Below, in pieces: positions 1-8,590 of a stretch of DNA of 33,203 nucleotides. Source of the stretch: Tissierellia bacterium (GTDB lineage Bacteria; Bacillota; Clostridia; Tissierellales; Sedimentibacteraceae); contig JAAYPY010000081.1 of the NCBI GenBank assembly GCA_012519555.1, positions 1 through 33,203 on the forward strand. Reading direction: 5' to 3'. The notes under the pieces were generated by a model that had not been told where the DNA came from, did no database searches, and saw nothing but the letters and a program-made list of their open reading frames with translations. Both the position numbers and the translations under genes were made by a program. Within the stretch, counting starts at the first letter, position 1, and each line of letters begins with the position of its first letter.

Positions 1-16
1 TCTCCTTTTCTAAATC

Positions 17-970
17 TTATCTGCTTCCCTTGTCATATGGTATTCCCTCAGCTCTTGGTGCCTGTGAATTCTTTGAAGAGAAGGTCAACACAACCAAGGT
101 TGCTATATATGGAATCATCTTATATACTTCGTTTGATATGGGCAGCCCTTTAAGGAAGGGGATTCCGGAGTATGCTGATGCAAAAGTCTTCATTATTCCA
201 AAGAAAAATGCAGCTGCAAATACCTTTTTTGTCCTCCACTGACCGAAAATCAATACTGCTATTGCCAAGAAGCCATAACCGGCAACAGTTGCATTAAAGT
301 TTGTACTTGTAGGCACTACAAATGTAAGCCCCCCTATCCCTGCTAAAATGCCTGAAATAATTACGCCTGCATATCTTATATGATAAACATTTACACCCAC
401 TGAATCTGCTGCTTGAGGGTGTTCACCGCAGGCGCGGAGTCTCAAACCAAAACGTGTATGATTAATTACAAACCATGAAATCAGAGCAATCAAAAGTCCT
501 ATATAGGTTGTTATGTAAGCATTCTTAAACAAAATGGAACCAATTATGGGAATATCTCCTAAAATCGGAACACTTCTTATATAAAATGTGTCCGTGAACT
601 GAATTTGCTGAACACCCTGAATCATTCTTGCTGTATATATTGCAAATGCAGGAGCAAACATATTTAAGGCTGTTCCGCTTATGGTCTGATTTGCTTTCAA
701 ATTAATTGATGCAAATGCATGAAAGAGTGAAAATAATGCACCTGACAAGGCTGCTACCAAAATAGACAATATCAGAAGGCTTTGTCCGCTCATTGTATTC
801 TGATAGATATTAATAAATCCGATTCCGAAGAATGCACCGACTACCATTATTCCTTCCAAGGCAATGTTTACAATACCGCTTCTTTCAGAGAACATTCCAC
901 CTAAGGCAACTATCAAAAGAGGAATTGCAAAATACATTGTTTGCTGTGCTATAAAATAAACCGTACTCAT
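17..970 (-). CDS. Nucleoside ABC transporter permease (NupQ-like)
   Basis: Inner-membrane permease of 317 residues, BPD_transp_2 (branched-chain amino acid/ribose type) family. It matches the second permease of BMP-type nucleoside importers such as NupNOPQ. The protein is almost entirely hydrophobic, with about eight to ten membrane segments. The early motif GGMFSERSGIVNIALEG (about residues 24-40) and the later GLRLRACGEHPQAADSVG (about 174-191, the EAA-like loop that contacts the ATPase) are typical. Its ATG overlaps the stop of the upstream permease gene (ATGA), so the two are translationally coupled and probably form the membrane heterodimer. It is the last importer gene visible. Bases 1-16 read on the minus strand contain AAAAGGAG, so another gene may follow outside the window. 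Family assignment is firm; the exact nucleoside specificity is inferred. Confidence 0.9.
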   Translation of the reverse strand: MSTVYFIAQQTMYFAIPLLIVALGGMFSERSGIVNIALEGIMVVGAFFGIGFINIYQNTMSGQSLLILSILVAALSGALFSLFHAFASINLKANQTISGTALNMFAPAFAIYTARMIQGVQQIQFTDTFYIRSVPILGDIPIIGSILFKNAYITTYIGLLIALISWFVINHTRFGLRLRACGEHPQAADSVGVNVYHIRYAGVIISGILAGIGGLTFVVPTSTNFNATVAGYGFLAIAVLIFGQWRTKKVFAAAFFFGIMKTFASAYSGIPFLKGLPISNEVYKMIPYIATLVVLTFSSKNSQAPRAEGIPYDKGSR

Positions 971-2157
971 TTCTTATCCTCCCCTTGCTCTGTTTTATCT
1001 TCTGCTTCATCTTCAACAAAGGTGTTATCAGCCCCTGAGTACATAATTGGCACCGATCCGTCAATATTTTTTTTATCCGTGTCATCAACAGGCTTACTGA
1101 TTAATCTGCTGATTATTTGTTTAAATAACAAAGCAAAAGCTCCACAGTAAATAATTACCGATATTATCATATCTATAACTTCAGGCACGAAGTTGTAGAG
1201 CTGTATATTAAATCCTCCAACCTCTAAATGTGCTATAAATAAACCTGATAAAAATATTCCGATGGGATGGGACATACCTAACAGCGCTACGGAAATACCG
1301 CTGAATCCTTCCGGTGCCAATACATCCAATACATGAATATATTTACCCGAGCCCGAAAGATACAAGAGTCCTCCTCCAAGTCCCGATAAAGCACCTGCAA
1401 TTACCATCGATAATATTATGCTTCTTTTTTCATTGATACCTGCATACCTGCTTGCTTCCTTATTGCTCCCGCAAGCCTTTAATTCGTATCCAAAGGTAGT
1501 TTTCTGCAGAATTATATAGATAACTATAACAGCAATAATTACTATGAATATTCCAATACTGACATTGCTTGTATTAAAAAGCTTATCCATGCCTGCCTTG
1601 GGCAGTATTGCGCTTTTTAATACAGGTTTTGTTTGATTTTTTAAAGAATCGTATACTGTTTTTACTATGGACATATTAACTAAGTACATTCCTATATAAT
1701 TCATCATTATTGATGTTATAACTTCATTTACATTAAAAAAGGCTTTCAGTATGCCGGGTCCCGAACCCCAAAAAGCTCCTGCAACCATGGCTCCCAACAA
1801 GGCAACAAGCCAATGTATTTGTTCGGGAACGAAGGTCCACTTAATTCCTATGTAAATTGCAACAAAGGCACCTAATGTAAACTGTCCTGATGCTCCTATG
1901 TTAAACAAACCTGTTTTAAAAGCAAAGCCTACGGATAATCCTGTCATTATAATGGGTATTGCAAAATAAAGCACCTGAGCCATGCCTCTTGAGCCGTCTT
2001 CAAATCCTCCTTTTAAAATCATAACAAAGGCAGGAAATGCATCTTCTGAATTGCTCACTAACAATATAATAAGACCAACAAGGAGTCCTGCAGCAATAGC
2101 CATCAATGAAGATAAAAAACTGGTAAATCCTTCATACTGTAACAGTTTAGCTCTCAT
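967..2157 (-). CDS. Nucleoside ABC transporter permease (NupP-like)
   Basis: First permease subunit, 396 residues, same BPD_transp_2 family as its downstream partner. Multiple membrane segments are visible, with the conserved NIGASGQFTLGAFVAIY motif near residue 90 and YELKACGSNKEASRYAGI near 225, the cytoplasmic coupling loop. The C-terminus is a hydrophilic, acidic tail (about the last 45 residues, rich in D/E/K). I chose the ATG at 2157 because AAGGAG lies 8 nt before it; an in-frame GTG 9 nt upstream overlaps that ribosome site. The start lies inside the end of the ATPase gene, so it is co-translated with it. Works with the double ATPase and the BMP lipoprotein to import nucleosides, by family analogy. 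Confidence 0.9.
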   Translation of the reverse strand: MRAKLLQYEGFTSFLSSLMAIAAGLLVGLIILLVSNSEDAFPAFVMILKGGFEDGSRGMAQVLYFAIPIIMTGLSVGFAFKTGLFNIGASGQFTLGAFVAIYIGIKWTFVPEQIHWLVALLGAMVAGAFWGSGPGILKAFFNVNEVITSIMMNYIGMYLVNMSIVKTVYDSLKNQTKPVLKSAILPKAGMDKLFNTSNVSIGIFIVIIAVIVIYIILQKTTFGYELKACGSNKEASRYAGINEKRSIILSMVIAGALSGLGGGLLYLSGSGKYIHVLDVLAPEGFSGISVALLGMSHPIGIFLSGLFIAHLEVGGFNIQLYNFVPEVIDMIISVIIYCGAFALLFKQIISRLISKPVDDTDKKNIDGSVPIMYSGADNTFVEDEAEDKTEQGEDKK

Positions 2158-3679
2158 ACTTATCACTCCTTTTTGATCCGGCCATGTAGAGACCTAATTC
2201 TTCCACCGTAATCTTTTTAGGGTCTAAATCACCCACAATTTCTCCCTCGTATATTACCAAAATTCTATCGCTTACATCCATTACCTCATCAAGTTCCAAG
2301 GATACCAAAAGCACTGCTTTTCCTTGGTCTCTTTGAGCTATTAATTGTTTATGAATGTATTCCGTAGCTCCGATATCCAGTCCTCTCGTCGGCTGAACCG
2401 CTATTACGATATCAGGGTCCTTATCAAGTTCCCTGGCAACTATAAGCTTTTGCTGGTTTCCGCCGGACATGTTCCTCACTATTGAATCCTCATCTCTTGG
2501 ACTCCTTATATCGTATTGTTTTATTAATTTTTTGGCATATTCTGTAACAGCATTAAATTTTATGAATCCGTTTTTTTGAAAACGAGGCTGAAAGTAGGTT
2601 TGCAATACAGCGTTCTGTTTAAGGTCAAAATCTAATATTAATCCGTGTTTATGCCTGTCTTCAGGTATATGGGACATTCCGTCCATGCTTTTCTTCCTTA
2701 CTGATTCTTTGGTTATATCCTTGCCTTTTAATAATACTTGACCTTCATTAATAGGTATTAGTCCTGTAATTCCATATACCAACTCAGATTGGCCGTTACC
2801 GTCAATACCGGCTATGCAGAGAATTTCTCCGCCTTTTACGGCAAAAGAGACATTATTAACCATATTTCTCTTTGAATTTTTTGATTTAATAGTCAAATTC
2901 TTAACTTCTAAAAACGCTTGCCCTGTTATTATATCTTTCTTATCTATGTTAAAATTTATTTTACGTCCCACCATCATTTCAGACATTTGTTCCTTGCTTG
3001 TTGTTTTTACATCAACAGTTCCTATATACTTGCCTTTTCGTAAAACTGTGCATCTATCAGCTACTTCTTTTATTTCATTTAATTTATGGGAGATGAAAAC
3101 AATTGATTTTCCTTCTTTAACTAATTCTTTCATTATCTTCATTAATTCTTCAATTTCCTGAGGCGTTAAAACTGCCGTAGGTTCATCAAAAATTAATATT
3201 TCGCTATCTGAATACAGCATTTTAAGTATTTCAACCCTCTGCTGCATGCCGACGGTTATATCCGAAATGTATGCATCAGGGTCTATTCTTAATTTATAGC
3301 GCTCACTAAGGTCAATTACTTTTTTTCTTGCGTCATCTTTCTTTAAAATTCCCATGTTTACTGTTTCCCTGCCTAAAATTATACTTTCAAGCACAGTAAA
3401 ATTATGAACCAATTTGAAATGTTGGTGAACCATACCGATTTTCAAATTGCTTGCATCATTAGGATTATTAATTTTAACCGGATTATCTTTAATTTTTATA
3501 CTGCCTTTTTCTGCTTGATATAACCCGAACAATATGCTCATCAAAGTAGACTTGCCGGCTCCGTTTTCTCCCAAGAGCGCATGTACTTCTCCTCTTCTAA
3601 CTTTGAAGGTTACATCATCAAGTGCTTTAAAATTACCGAATATCTTGGTAATGTTGTTCATTTCAATAACGTACTCCAT
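2147..3679 (-). CDS. Nucleoside ABC transporter ATP-binding protein, tandem ABC domains (NupO-like)
   Basis: Cytoplasmic ATPase of 510 residues with two fused ABC domains, as in sugar (RbsA/MglA) and BMP-type nucleoside importers. Domain 1 has Walker A GENGAGKST (about 37-45), a diverged signature region ITVGMQQRVEIL, and Walker B ILIFDEPTAVLTPQE. Domain 2 (from about residue 257) has GIDGNGQSELVYGI in place of a canonical Walker A, signature NMSGGNQQKLIVAREL, and a degenerate Walker B (IVIAVQPTRGLDIGA). The asymmetry is normal for this family. ATG at 3679 follows GGTGG. The BMP lipoprotein gene lies 96 bp upstream with a palindromic repeat between them; the first permease overlaps its 3' end. 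Confidence 0.93.
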   Translation of the reverse strand: MEYVIEMNNITKIFGNFKALDDVTFKVRRGEVHALLGENGAGKSTLMSILFGLYQAEKGSIKIKDNPVKINNPNDASNLKIGMVHQHFKLVHNFTVLESIILGRETVNMGILKKDDARKKVIDLSERYKLRIDPDAYISDITVGMQQRVEILKMLYSDSEILIFDEPTAVLTPQEIEELMKIMKELVKEGKSIVFISHKLNEIKEVADRCTVLRKGKYIGTVDVKTTSKEQMSEMMVGRKINFNIDKKDIITGQAFLEVKNLTIKSKNSKRNMVNNVSFAVKGGEILCIAGIDGNGQSELVYGITGLIPINEGQVLLKGKDITKESVRKKSMDGMSHIPEDRHKHGLILDFDLKQNAVLQTYFQPRFQKNGFIKFNAVTEYAKKLIKQYDIRSPRDEDSIVRNMSGGNQQKLIVARELDKDPDIVIAVQPTRGLDIGATEYIHKQLIAQRDQGKAVLLVSLELDEVMDVSDRILVIYEGEIVGDLDPKKITVEELGLYMAGSKRSDKYES

Positions 3680-3705
3680 CTAACCACCGCCATTTACTAA
3701 TATGG

Positions 3706-3762
3706 AACAGGGACACACCTCTACTATAGGGAGACCTATGAGAGTAAGAGGGGTGTCCCAAA
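3706..3762. repeat. Palindromic REP-like element between BMP gene and ATPase gene
   Basis: Arms GGGACACACCTCT (3710-3722) and AGAGGGGTGTCCC (3747-3759) pair at 12 of 13 positions. A second stem, ATAGG/CCTAT around a GAGA tetraloop (3726-3739), sits inside. Resembles the GGGACA...TGTCCC element at 16726-16785. It lies inside the importer operon, where it could act as an RNA hairpin that lowers expression of, or stabilises mRNA upstream of, the ATPase gene. That role is inference. Confidence 0.7.
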
Positions 3763-3775
3763 TCAACATAATTCA

Positions 3776-4960
3776 CTATTTAATAACTTCTACCTCTACT
3801 TTGCTAACCGGAATATCTGCTGCCGTTACTTCTTCTGCAGGTTTTCCTGAATCTTCAACAACATCTGAATCATTCATTATTTCTATTTCTTGTGCAACTA
3901 TTTTACCGTAAATTGCATCATAGTCAGCCTGTGTGAAAGTTTCAAATCTTGAGTTGTCCATAGGTAATTGAACACCTTCAACAGTAGCATCCAATGTAAC
4001 TGAAGTTCCCCCCGGGAAGTTTCCTGCATAATATGCTGATAAAGCATCATATACGGATTTTGAAAGGTTCTTCATTGATGAAGTGATAACTGTTTCAGAT
4101 TCTGCAGATTGGTCAACGTCAACACCGATTACCTTTGTTCCTGCTGCTTCTGCTGCTTTCATAACGGAGTTACCTACCGCACCGCCGCAAGCAAATATAA
4201 CTTCAGTTCCTTCATTGTACCAAGCAGCTGCTTTTGCCTGGTTTTCAGGAGTAGCATCAAAGTTTCCAACATATGTGTATTTAACTTGAACAGGATCTGT
4301 TAAGCCCATTTCATGCGCTGCATATTCAGCACCTTGAACAAATCCGTATCCAAAACGAACAACTGCCGGAACTGCCATACCGCCCATAAATCCTAATTTT
4401 GTATATCCTTCTTTCACTATACTGTATCCTGCCAAGAAACCTGCTTCTTCTTCAGCATAGAATATAGAATACGTATTGTCGGCAATGTCTGGAACCCAGT
4501 CACCTGCGTGTGGTGCACCATCAAGAATTACAAACTTTACATCCGGATACTGTGTTTGAACTGTATGAATCGGCACTTCAAACAAGAATCACGGACATAC
4601 TATAACCTTTGCTCCTGCTTTAACTGCTAATCCTATAGAGTCAATATAAGCAGTGTCTGATTGCTCAGCCGGTTGATAGTATTTGTATGTAATATTATTT
4701 TCTTTAGCGTAAGCTTCTACGCCTTCCCAAGCACCTTGGTTAAATGATTTGTCATCAATTGTTCCAACGTCAGTGATTAAGGCTAATTCAAAAACATTAG
4801 CTGCAGGCTCTTCCGGTGTTTCCGGTGCTTCCGGTTCTTCTGGTGTTTCCGGTGCTTCCGGTTCTTCCGGCGCTGCCGGTTCATTGTTTGCACATGCTGA
4901 AAAAGCAAAAATCATTATGAAAACTAGTGCAACAACAGCCAACCTTCTCCATAACTTCAT
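3776..4960 (-). pseudogene. BMP-family nucleoside-binding lipoprotein, interrupted by one in-frame UGA (codon 124)
   Basis: Substrate-binding lipoprotein of the BMP/PnrA family (NupN/BmpA-like), 394 codons before the final stop. Residues 1-23 are a signal peptide with lipobox FSAC, followed by a Pro/Glu/Ala/Thr linker with tandem repeats. The BMP domain then starts (LALITDVGTIDDKSFNQG), binds nucleoside in the family, and continues to the C-terminus. A TGA at 4589-4591 interrupts it after KVIVCP; FLFEVPIHTVQTQYPDVKF follows in the same frame, with no frameshift. From memory, relatives carry Gly here (CPGFLFE), and GGA to TGA is one base change. Both halves are otherwise intact. It is therefore a recent nonsense mutation, a sequence error, or a recoded codon. 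A ribosome site GGAGG precedes the ATG at 4960. It lies 45 bp after deoC and heads the importer genes. Confidence 0.8.
4811..4882. repeat. 27-bp tandem repeat encoding the lipoprotein linker
   Basis: Two near-identical 27-bp units (4811-4837 and 4838-4864, one mismatch) and a diverged partial third (4865-4882). Each is built from 9-bp TTCCGGTG(T/C)T-like subunits. On the minus strand they encode the PEEPEAPET linker between the lipidated Cys and the binding domain. Such in-frame repeats can change copy number by slippage without breaking the gene. Confidence 0.75.
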
Positions 4961-5005
4961 GATATTAATTCCTCCATTTTTTAAATAGTTTTATATAAAT
5001 AAACG

Positions 5006-5656
5006 CTAAGCGTTATTTATCAATTTTATGGCAGAAGAGGTTCCCAATCTTGAACAACCTGCTTCTATAAAAGCTTCCATATCCTCTATAGACCTTATTC
5101 CTCCGGCGGCTTTAATTTTTACATTTTGTCCGATATGTTTTTTAAATAACTCTACATCATCCATAGTAGCGCCGCCTGTACCAAAACCTGTTGATGTCTT
5201 GATATAATCAGCTCCTGCATTTGTCACTGCATGACACATTTCTATTTTTTCTTCTTCTGTCAAATAACATGTTTCAATTATTACCTTTAAAACATGTTCA
5301 CCTATTGTTTGTTTAATTGTGCGGATTTCGTCTTCCACCTTCTTATAATCTTTGTTTTTTACATCAGTAATATTTATTACCACATCGATTTCATTGACGC
5401 CGTCTTTAATAGCTTGTATACATTCAGCAACCTTTGCTTCTCTGGTAGAATATCCTAACGGAAAGCCCACAACCGTGCAAATATTTATTTTTTCGCCATA
5501 TGTTTCGTAAATTCTTTTTATATAATTAGGAGGAATGCATACGGATGCTGTTTTATACTTTATTGCTTCATCGCATAAAACACGTATTTCTTCCCAGCTT
5601 GCATAAGCTTTTAATAAAGTGTGGTCAACATATTTCATTATTTCCAAATATTCCAT
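5006..5656 (-). CDS. deoC: Deoxyribose-phosphate aldolase
   Basis: Class I aldolase of 216 residues, the usual DeoC length. It cleaves 2-deoxy-D-ribose 5-phosphate to glyceraldehyde 3-phosphate and acetaldehyde in deoxynucleoside catabolism. Visible signatures are KYVDHTLLK (8-16), EIDVVINI with Asp91, YIKTSTGFGTGGA with the Schiff-base Lys153, and KAAGGIR with Lys182. I chose ATG 5656 because GGAGG lies 5 nt before it; a GTG 15 nt further upstream lacks such a site. A good promoter sits just upstream (5686-5714). The nucleoside-binding lipoprotein gene follows after 45 bp, so aldolase and importer are probably one transcript, linking uptake of deoxynucleosides to use of their sugar. The phosphorylase and phosphopentomutase needed in between are not in the window. 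Confidence 0.95.
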   Translation of the reverse strand: MEYLEIMKYVDHTLLKAYASWEEIRVLCDEAIKYKTASVCIPPNYIKRIYETYGEKINICTVVGFPLGYSTREAKVAECIQAIKDGVNEIDVVINITDVKNKDYKKVEDEIRTIKQTIGEHVLKVIIETCYLTEEEKIEMCHAVTNAGADYIKTSTGFGTGGATMDDVELFKKHIGQNVKIKAAGGIRSIEDMEAFIEAGCSRLGTSSAIKLINNA

Positions 5657-5685
5657 AACCGCCTCCGTCACAATTTTATAGAATT

Positions 5686-5714
5686 AGTTTAGCACAAAAT
5701 CAGTAATTCGTCAA
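5686..5714 (-). promoter_or_regulatory. Sigma-A promoter of deoC and importer genes
   Basis: Read on the minus strand: -35 TTGACG (5709-5714), 17-bp spacer, -10 TAAACT (5686-5691), about 30 bp before the deoC start. It makes deoC and the transporter a transcription unit separate from the aldolase/dehydrogenase genes upstream, which end in a terminator. Confidence 0.7.
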
Positions 5715-5740
5715 TTAAATAACTTCAGCATCCGGTCACC

Positions 5741-5769
5741 AAAAAGACCATGAATCTTATTTCATGGTC
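5741..5769 (-). terminator. Intrinsic terminator after the hydroxy-oxovalerate aldolase gene
   Basis: Perfect 9-bp stem GACCATGAA/TTCATGGTC (5746-5754 and 5761-5769) with a 6-nt loop. On the minus strand a run of five T (5741-5745) follows. It sits 19 bp past the end of the dmpG gene and separates it from the deoC promoter. Confidence 0.8.
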
Positions 5770-5787
5770 CTCTAAAAACAAATATGA

Positions 5788-6804
5788 TTAATTATTCTTT
5801 AGTTTAGCTAAATCACTTGCAATTTCTATAATCCAGTCCTCTTGTCCGCCTACGGCTTTTCTGTTTCCGCACTCAATCAATATATCCCTTATATCAACTC
5901 CAAACCTTTCTGCAGCTCTTCTTGCATGCAACAAGAAACTTGAATAGCTTCCTGCATATCCTAAAATCATTGTATCTAAGTTTGTATTGGTTTTAATTCC
6001 TTTTGCTTCTAAAACAGGTATCAATGCATTTGTACTTGCATCCATTGTTTTAAACAAGTCAGCCTTGTGTTCATATCCCATTTTGTTAAAAACCGCCACC
6101 AATAAATCCGTAGCCGTATTACCGGCTCCGGCGCCAAGTCCTGAAAGGGACCCGTCAATATATGTTGCGCCTGCTTCTACAGCTGCTAATGAATTACCTA
6201 TCGCTAGTCCTAAATTATTATGTGAATGATGTCCTATGGGTACGCTTAAATTTTTTACCAAGGCCGAGATTTTTTCTTGTACATGAACAGGAAGCATTGC
6301 TCCTGCTGAATCTGTGCAATATACCACATCAGCTCCGTAGGATTCCATCTTCTTTGCTTCTTCTACTAAAGTGTGAACATCTGCCATATGAGCCATCATC
6401 AAAAAACCAACCGTAAAAAGCCCCATTCTCTTTGCTTCTCTTATATGCTGAGCTGAAACATCAGCTTCTGTTACATGAGTTGCTATCCTTATAGCTGTAA
6501 TACCGCATTCTTTAGCTTTTTTCAAGTCCTCAACAGTTCCTATGCCCGGTATAAGCAATACTGCAAGTTTAGAATTTTTTATAATTGAAGAGGCAGCCTG
6601 AATAATTTCAAAATCAGTATGATCGCCAAATCCATAGTTTATTGAAGATCCGGTTAAACCATCTCCGTGGCCTACTTCTATTATATCAATTCCGGCAGCA
6701 TCTAATGCGGATACTATTTTTTTCACATCCTCGGGGTTAAATTTATGTGAAACCGTATGACTGCCATCTCTCAAAGTTGTATCTGTTATAAAAATCCTTG
6801 ACAT
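5788..6804 (-). CDS. dmpG: 4-hydroxy-2-oxovalerate aldolase (DmpG/MhpE family)
   Basis: Aldolase of 338 residues, normal for DmpG. In the family it splits 4-hydroxy-2-oxovalerate into pyruvate and acetaldehyde, and passes acetaldehyde through a tunnel to its dehydrogenase partner. Visible features: TTLRDGSHTVSHKF near the start (Arg12, Asp13, His16/His20 region), EVGHGDGLTGSSINYGFG (43-60), and the metal-binding GHHSHNN (His193 and His195) in a TIM-barrel domain. The C-terminal communication domain runs from about 270. The ATG overlaps the stop of the dehydrogenase gene (TAATG), so the two subunits are co-translated. No hydratase (MhpD) or ring-cleavage dioxygenase is nearby, so the source of the substrate is unknown here. 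HMG-CoA lyase-like activity on another substrate is an alternative. Confidence 0.92.
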   Translation of the reverse strand: MSRIFITDTTLRDGSHTVSHKFNPEDVKKIVSALDAAGIDIIEVGHGDGLTGSSINYGFGDHTDFEIIQAASSIIKNSKLAVLLIPGIGTVEDLKKAKECGITAIRIATHVTEADVSAQHIREAKRMGLFTVGFLMMAHMADVHTLVEEAKKMESYGADVVYCTDSAGAMLPVHVQEKISALVKNLSVPIGHHSHNNLGLAIGNSLAAVEAGATYIDGSLSGLGAGAGNTATDLLVAVFNKMGYEHKADLFKTMDASTNALIPVLEAKGIKTNTNLDTMILGYAGSYSSFLLHARRAAERFGVDIRDILIECGNRKAVGGQEDWIIEIASDLAKLKNN

Positions 6805-7679
6805 TATTTTATACCTCCCATTAATTGTGCTTTCTTTTCAGCTATATTTACAGCTGCGGCCGTAATTATATCTAAATTACCTGAGTATTTAGGAAGATAA
6901 TCCCCCAATCCTTCCACTTCTACCATGGTAGTAACAATATCATCTTCTATAATAGGCTCCAAAAGAAATCTGTATCCCGGTACGTACTGCTGCACTGTTT
7001 TCGCTGCTTCAAAGGCAGCTTCTTTAATTTTATTCAAATCCGGGTTTTTTACCTTGGTATAAATAGTGTTTCTCATTAAAATGGGAGGCTCCGCAGGATT
7101 TAACACTATAATTACCTTGGCTTTGTCTGCTCCCCCAAGCTCTTCCAAAGCGGTTCTTGTTGTGACCGTGAATTCGTCAATATTTGCCCTCGTCCCGGGT
7201 CCTGCGCTTTTACTGCTGATTGATGATACCACTTCTGCATATACAACATCCGCAGCCTTGTTAATTGCTGAAACTATAGGTACATTAGCTTGTCCGGCAC
7301 ACGTAACCATATTTACATTATCAGACTTTAACAAGTTTTCGTCCATATTAACCGCCGGCACACAGTATGGACCTAGAGCCGCAGGAGTTAAATCCACCAC
7401 AAACATGCCTGCTTCTTTAAGCTTTGGCGCATTGATTAAATGAGCAGGTGCAGAAGTGCAATCAAAAACAATTTTTATATTATTTTTGTGATTATTTATC
7501 AAATAATCAATACCTTCAGCAGAGGCATCAATACCTAATTCTCTTGCCTTATCCAACCCTTCTGATTCTTTGATATTGACAACACAAGCAAGCTTTAAAT
7601 ACTTGCTTCTCCTTAGCTTAATCATCAAATCCTGCCCGATATTACCCGGACCGATGATTCCTACTTTTACCTTTTCCAA
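6804..7679 (-). CDS. dmpF: Acetaldehyde dehydrogenase, acetylating (DmpF/MhpF family)
   Basis: Converts acetaldehyde, CoA and NAD+ to acetyl-CoA and NADH. The 291-residue protein starts with a Rossmann motif [14 protein letters not shown] (6-19) and has the catalytic Cys127 in [17 protein letters not shown]. The dimerisation half contains [15 protein letters not shown]. Length is slightly short of the usual 300-316. I chose the TTG at 7679 because GGAGG lies 7 nt before it; the longer in-frame ATG version adds residues absent from the family. It overlaps the aldolase gene downstream, as expected for the channelling pair. The neighbouring deoC enzyme also releases acetaldehyde, so this enzyme may serve as a sink for both; that is inference. 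Confidence 0.92.
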   Translation of the reverse strand: MEKVKVGIIGPGNIGQDLMIKLRRSKYLKLACVVNIKESEGLDKARELGIDASAEGIDYLINNHKNNIKIVFDCTSAPAHLINAPKLKEAGMFVVDLTPAALGPYCVPAVNMDENLLKSDNVNMVTCAGQANVPIVSAINKAADVVYAEVVSSISSKSAGPGTRANIDEFTVTTRTALEELGGADKAKVIIVLNPAEPPILMRNTIYTKVKNPDLNKIKEAAFEAAKTVQQYVPGYRFLLEPIIEDDIVTTMVEVEGLGDYLPKYSGNLDIITAAAVNIAEKKAQLMGGIK

Positions 7680-7768
7680 TACAATTCCTCCATTAATTAA
7701 ATTTAAATAAGGTATTTTGTTTGTTATAGCCAAACTGAGTTTTGTATACCTTTTTAAAAAAATAGGTA

Positions 7769-8533
7769 TTACTTTTTATACCCTATTTTAATTGATATTT
7801 CCTCTGCTGCTTTTTTGATCTCTTTAATTGATTCCCGGACCTTTTCCTCAGTCATTCTTACTGTTGGTCCGGATACACTGATTCCGTATATGGCTTCACC
7901 TTCATAATTTAGAATGGGTGCTGCAACACATTTCAATCCCATGCTGTATTCTTCGTTATCAAGAGCGTATCCCTTTTCTTTTATTGTCATCAAATTATTT
8001 ATTAACTCTTTTTTATCTGTTATTGTATATGGGGTGTATTCTTTCAGTTCATCAGGAATTATATTATAAAGATCATCTTCATTTAGATAAGCAAGCATCA
8101 CCTTACCTACACCCGTACAAAAGGCTGGATTTCGAGCTCCTATTTCAGTGTAAATGCGCATTGACTGTTTTGATTCTTTTTTATTTACATAAACAACCTC
8201 AATACCGTCTAATTCACCTATATGAACCGTTTCCTGCAATTTATCGCTTACCTCTTCAATTATGGGAGAAGTTATTTCAATAATATCCAAAGACTTTAAT
8301 GTGCTCTCCCCTAATTGTATTAAATATAATCCCAAACGGTATTTTTGAGTTTTTCTATCCTGGTCTACAAAACCATGAAATTTTAAAGTGCTGATTAAGC
8401 CGTGCAAGGTACCTTTATCAATATCTAACTCATCTGATATTTCCGTCAGCCTCATATCCCGGCCTTTTTCTTTCAACAGTTTTAAGATCAATAATGCTTT
8501 ATCAACTGATTTAACCTTACCAAGAACTTTCAA
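7769..8533 (-). CDS. IclR-family transcriptional regulator
   Basis: DNA-binding regulator of 254 residues. An N-terminal winged helix (about 8-65; [11 protein letters not shown] then [22 protein letters not shown]) precedes an IclR effector domain with [18 protein letters not shown] and the conserved [13 protein letters not shown]. The start is the TTG at 8533, 7 nt after AGGGG. An upstream in-frame ATG would add a hydrophobic stretch that overlaps the promoter, so I reject it. It is transcribed toward dmpF, with a 90-bp gap, and probably controls dmpFG and itself. Two 20-bp tandem repeats just before its promoter are likely binding sites. The effector is unknown; family members sense small aromatic or keto acids. 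Confidence 0.92.
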   Translation of the reverse strand: MKVLGKVKSVDKALLILKLLKEKGRDMRLTEISDELDIDKGTLHGLISTLKFHGFVDQDRKTQKYRLGLYLIQLGESTLKSLDIIEITSPIIEEVSDKLQETVHIGELDGIEVVYVNKKESKQSMRIYTEIGARNPAFCTGVGKVMLAYLNEDDLYNIIPDELKEYTPYTITDKKELINNLMTIKEKGYALDNEEYSMGLKCVAAPILNYEGEAIYGISVSGPTVRMTEEKVRESIKEIKKAAEEISIKIGYKK

Positions 8534-8561
8534 ATCATTACCCCTAACTCTTATTTTTATG

Positions 8562-8590
8562 ATGATAACACAATAATATATTCTTGTCAA
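8562..8590 (-). promoter_or_regulatory. Sigma-A promoter of the iclR-dmpFG genes
   Basis: Minus strand: consensus -35 TTGACA (8585-8590), 17-bp spacer and -10 TATCAT (8562-8567). It lies about 30 bp before the TTG start. One of the strongest promoters in the window by match. Confidence 0.8.

Noticed and set aside
3776..4960. Two independent genes for the halves of the BMP lipoprotein
   Set aside because: The second half would begin at a TTG without a ribosome site, in the same frame and inside a conserved strand of one domain. It is one gene with an internal UGA.
4749..4988. Ser/Gly-rich frame on the plus strand opposite the lipoprotein linker
   Set aside because: It is the antisense of the Pro/Glu/Ala/Thr repeat and has no ribosome site or family similarity.
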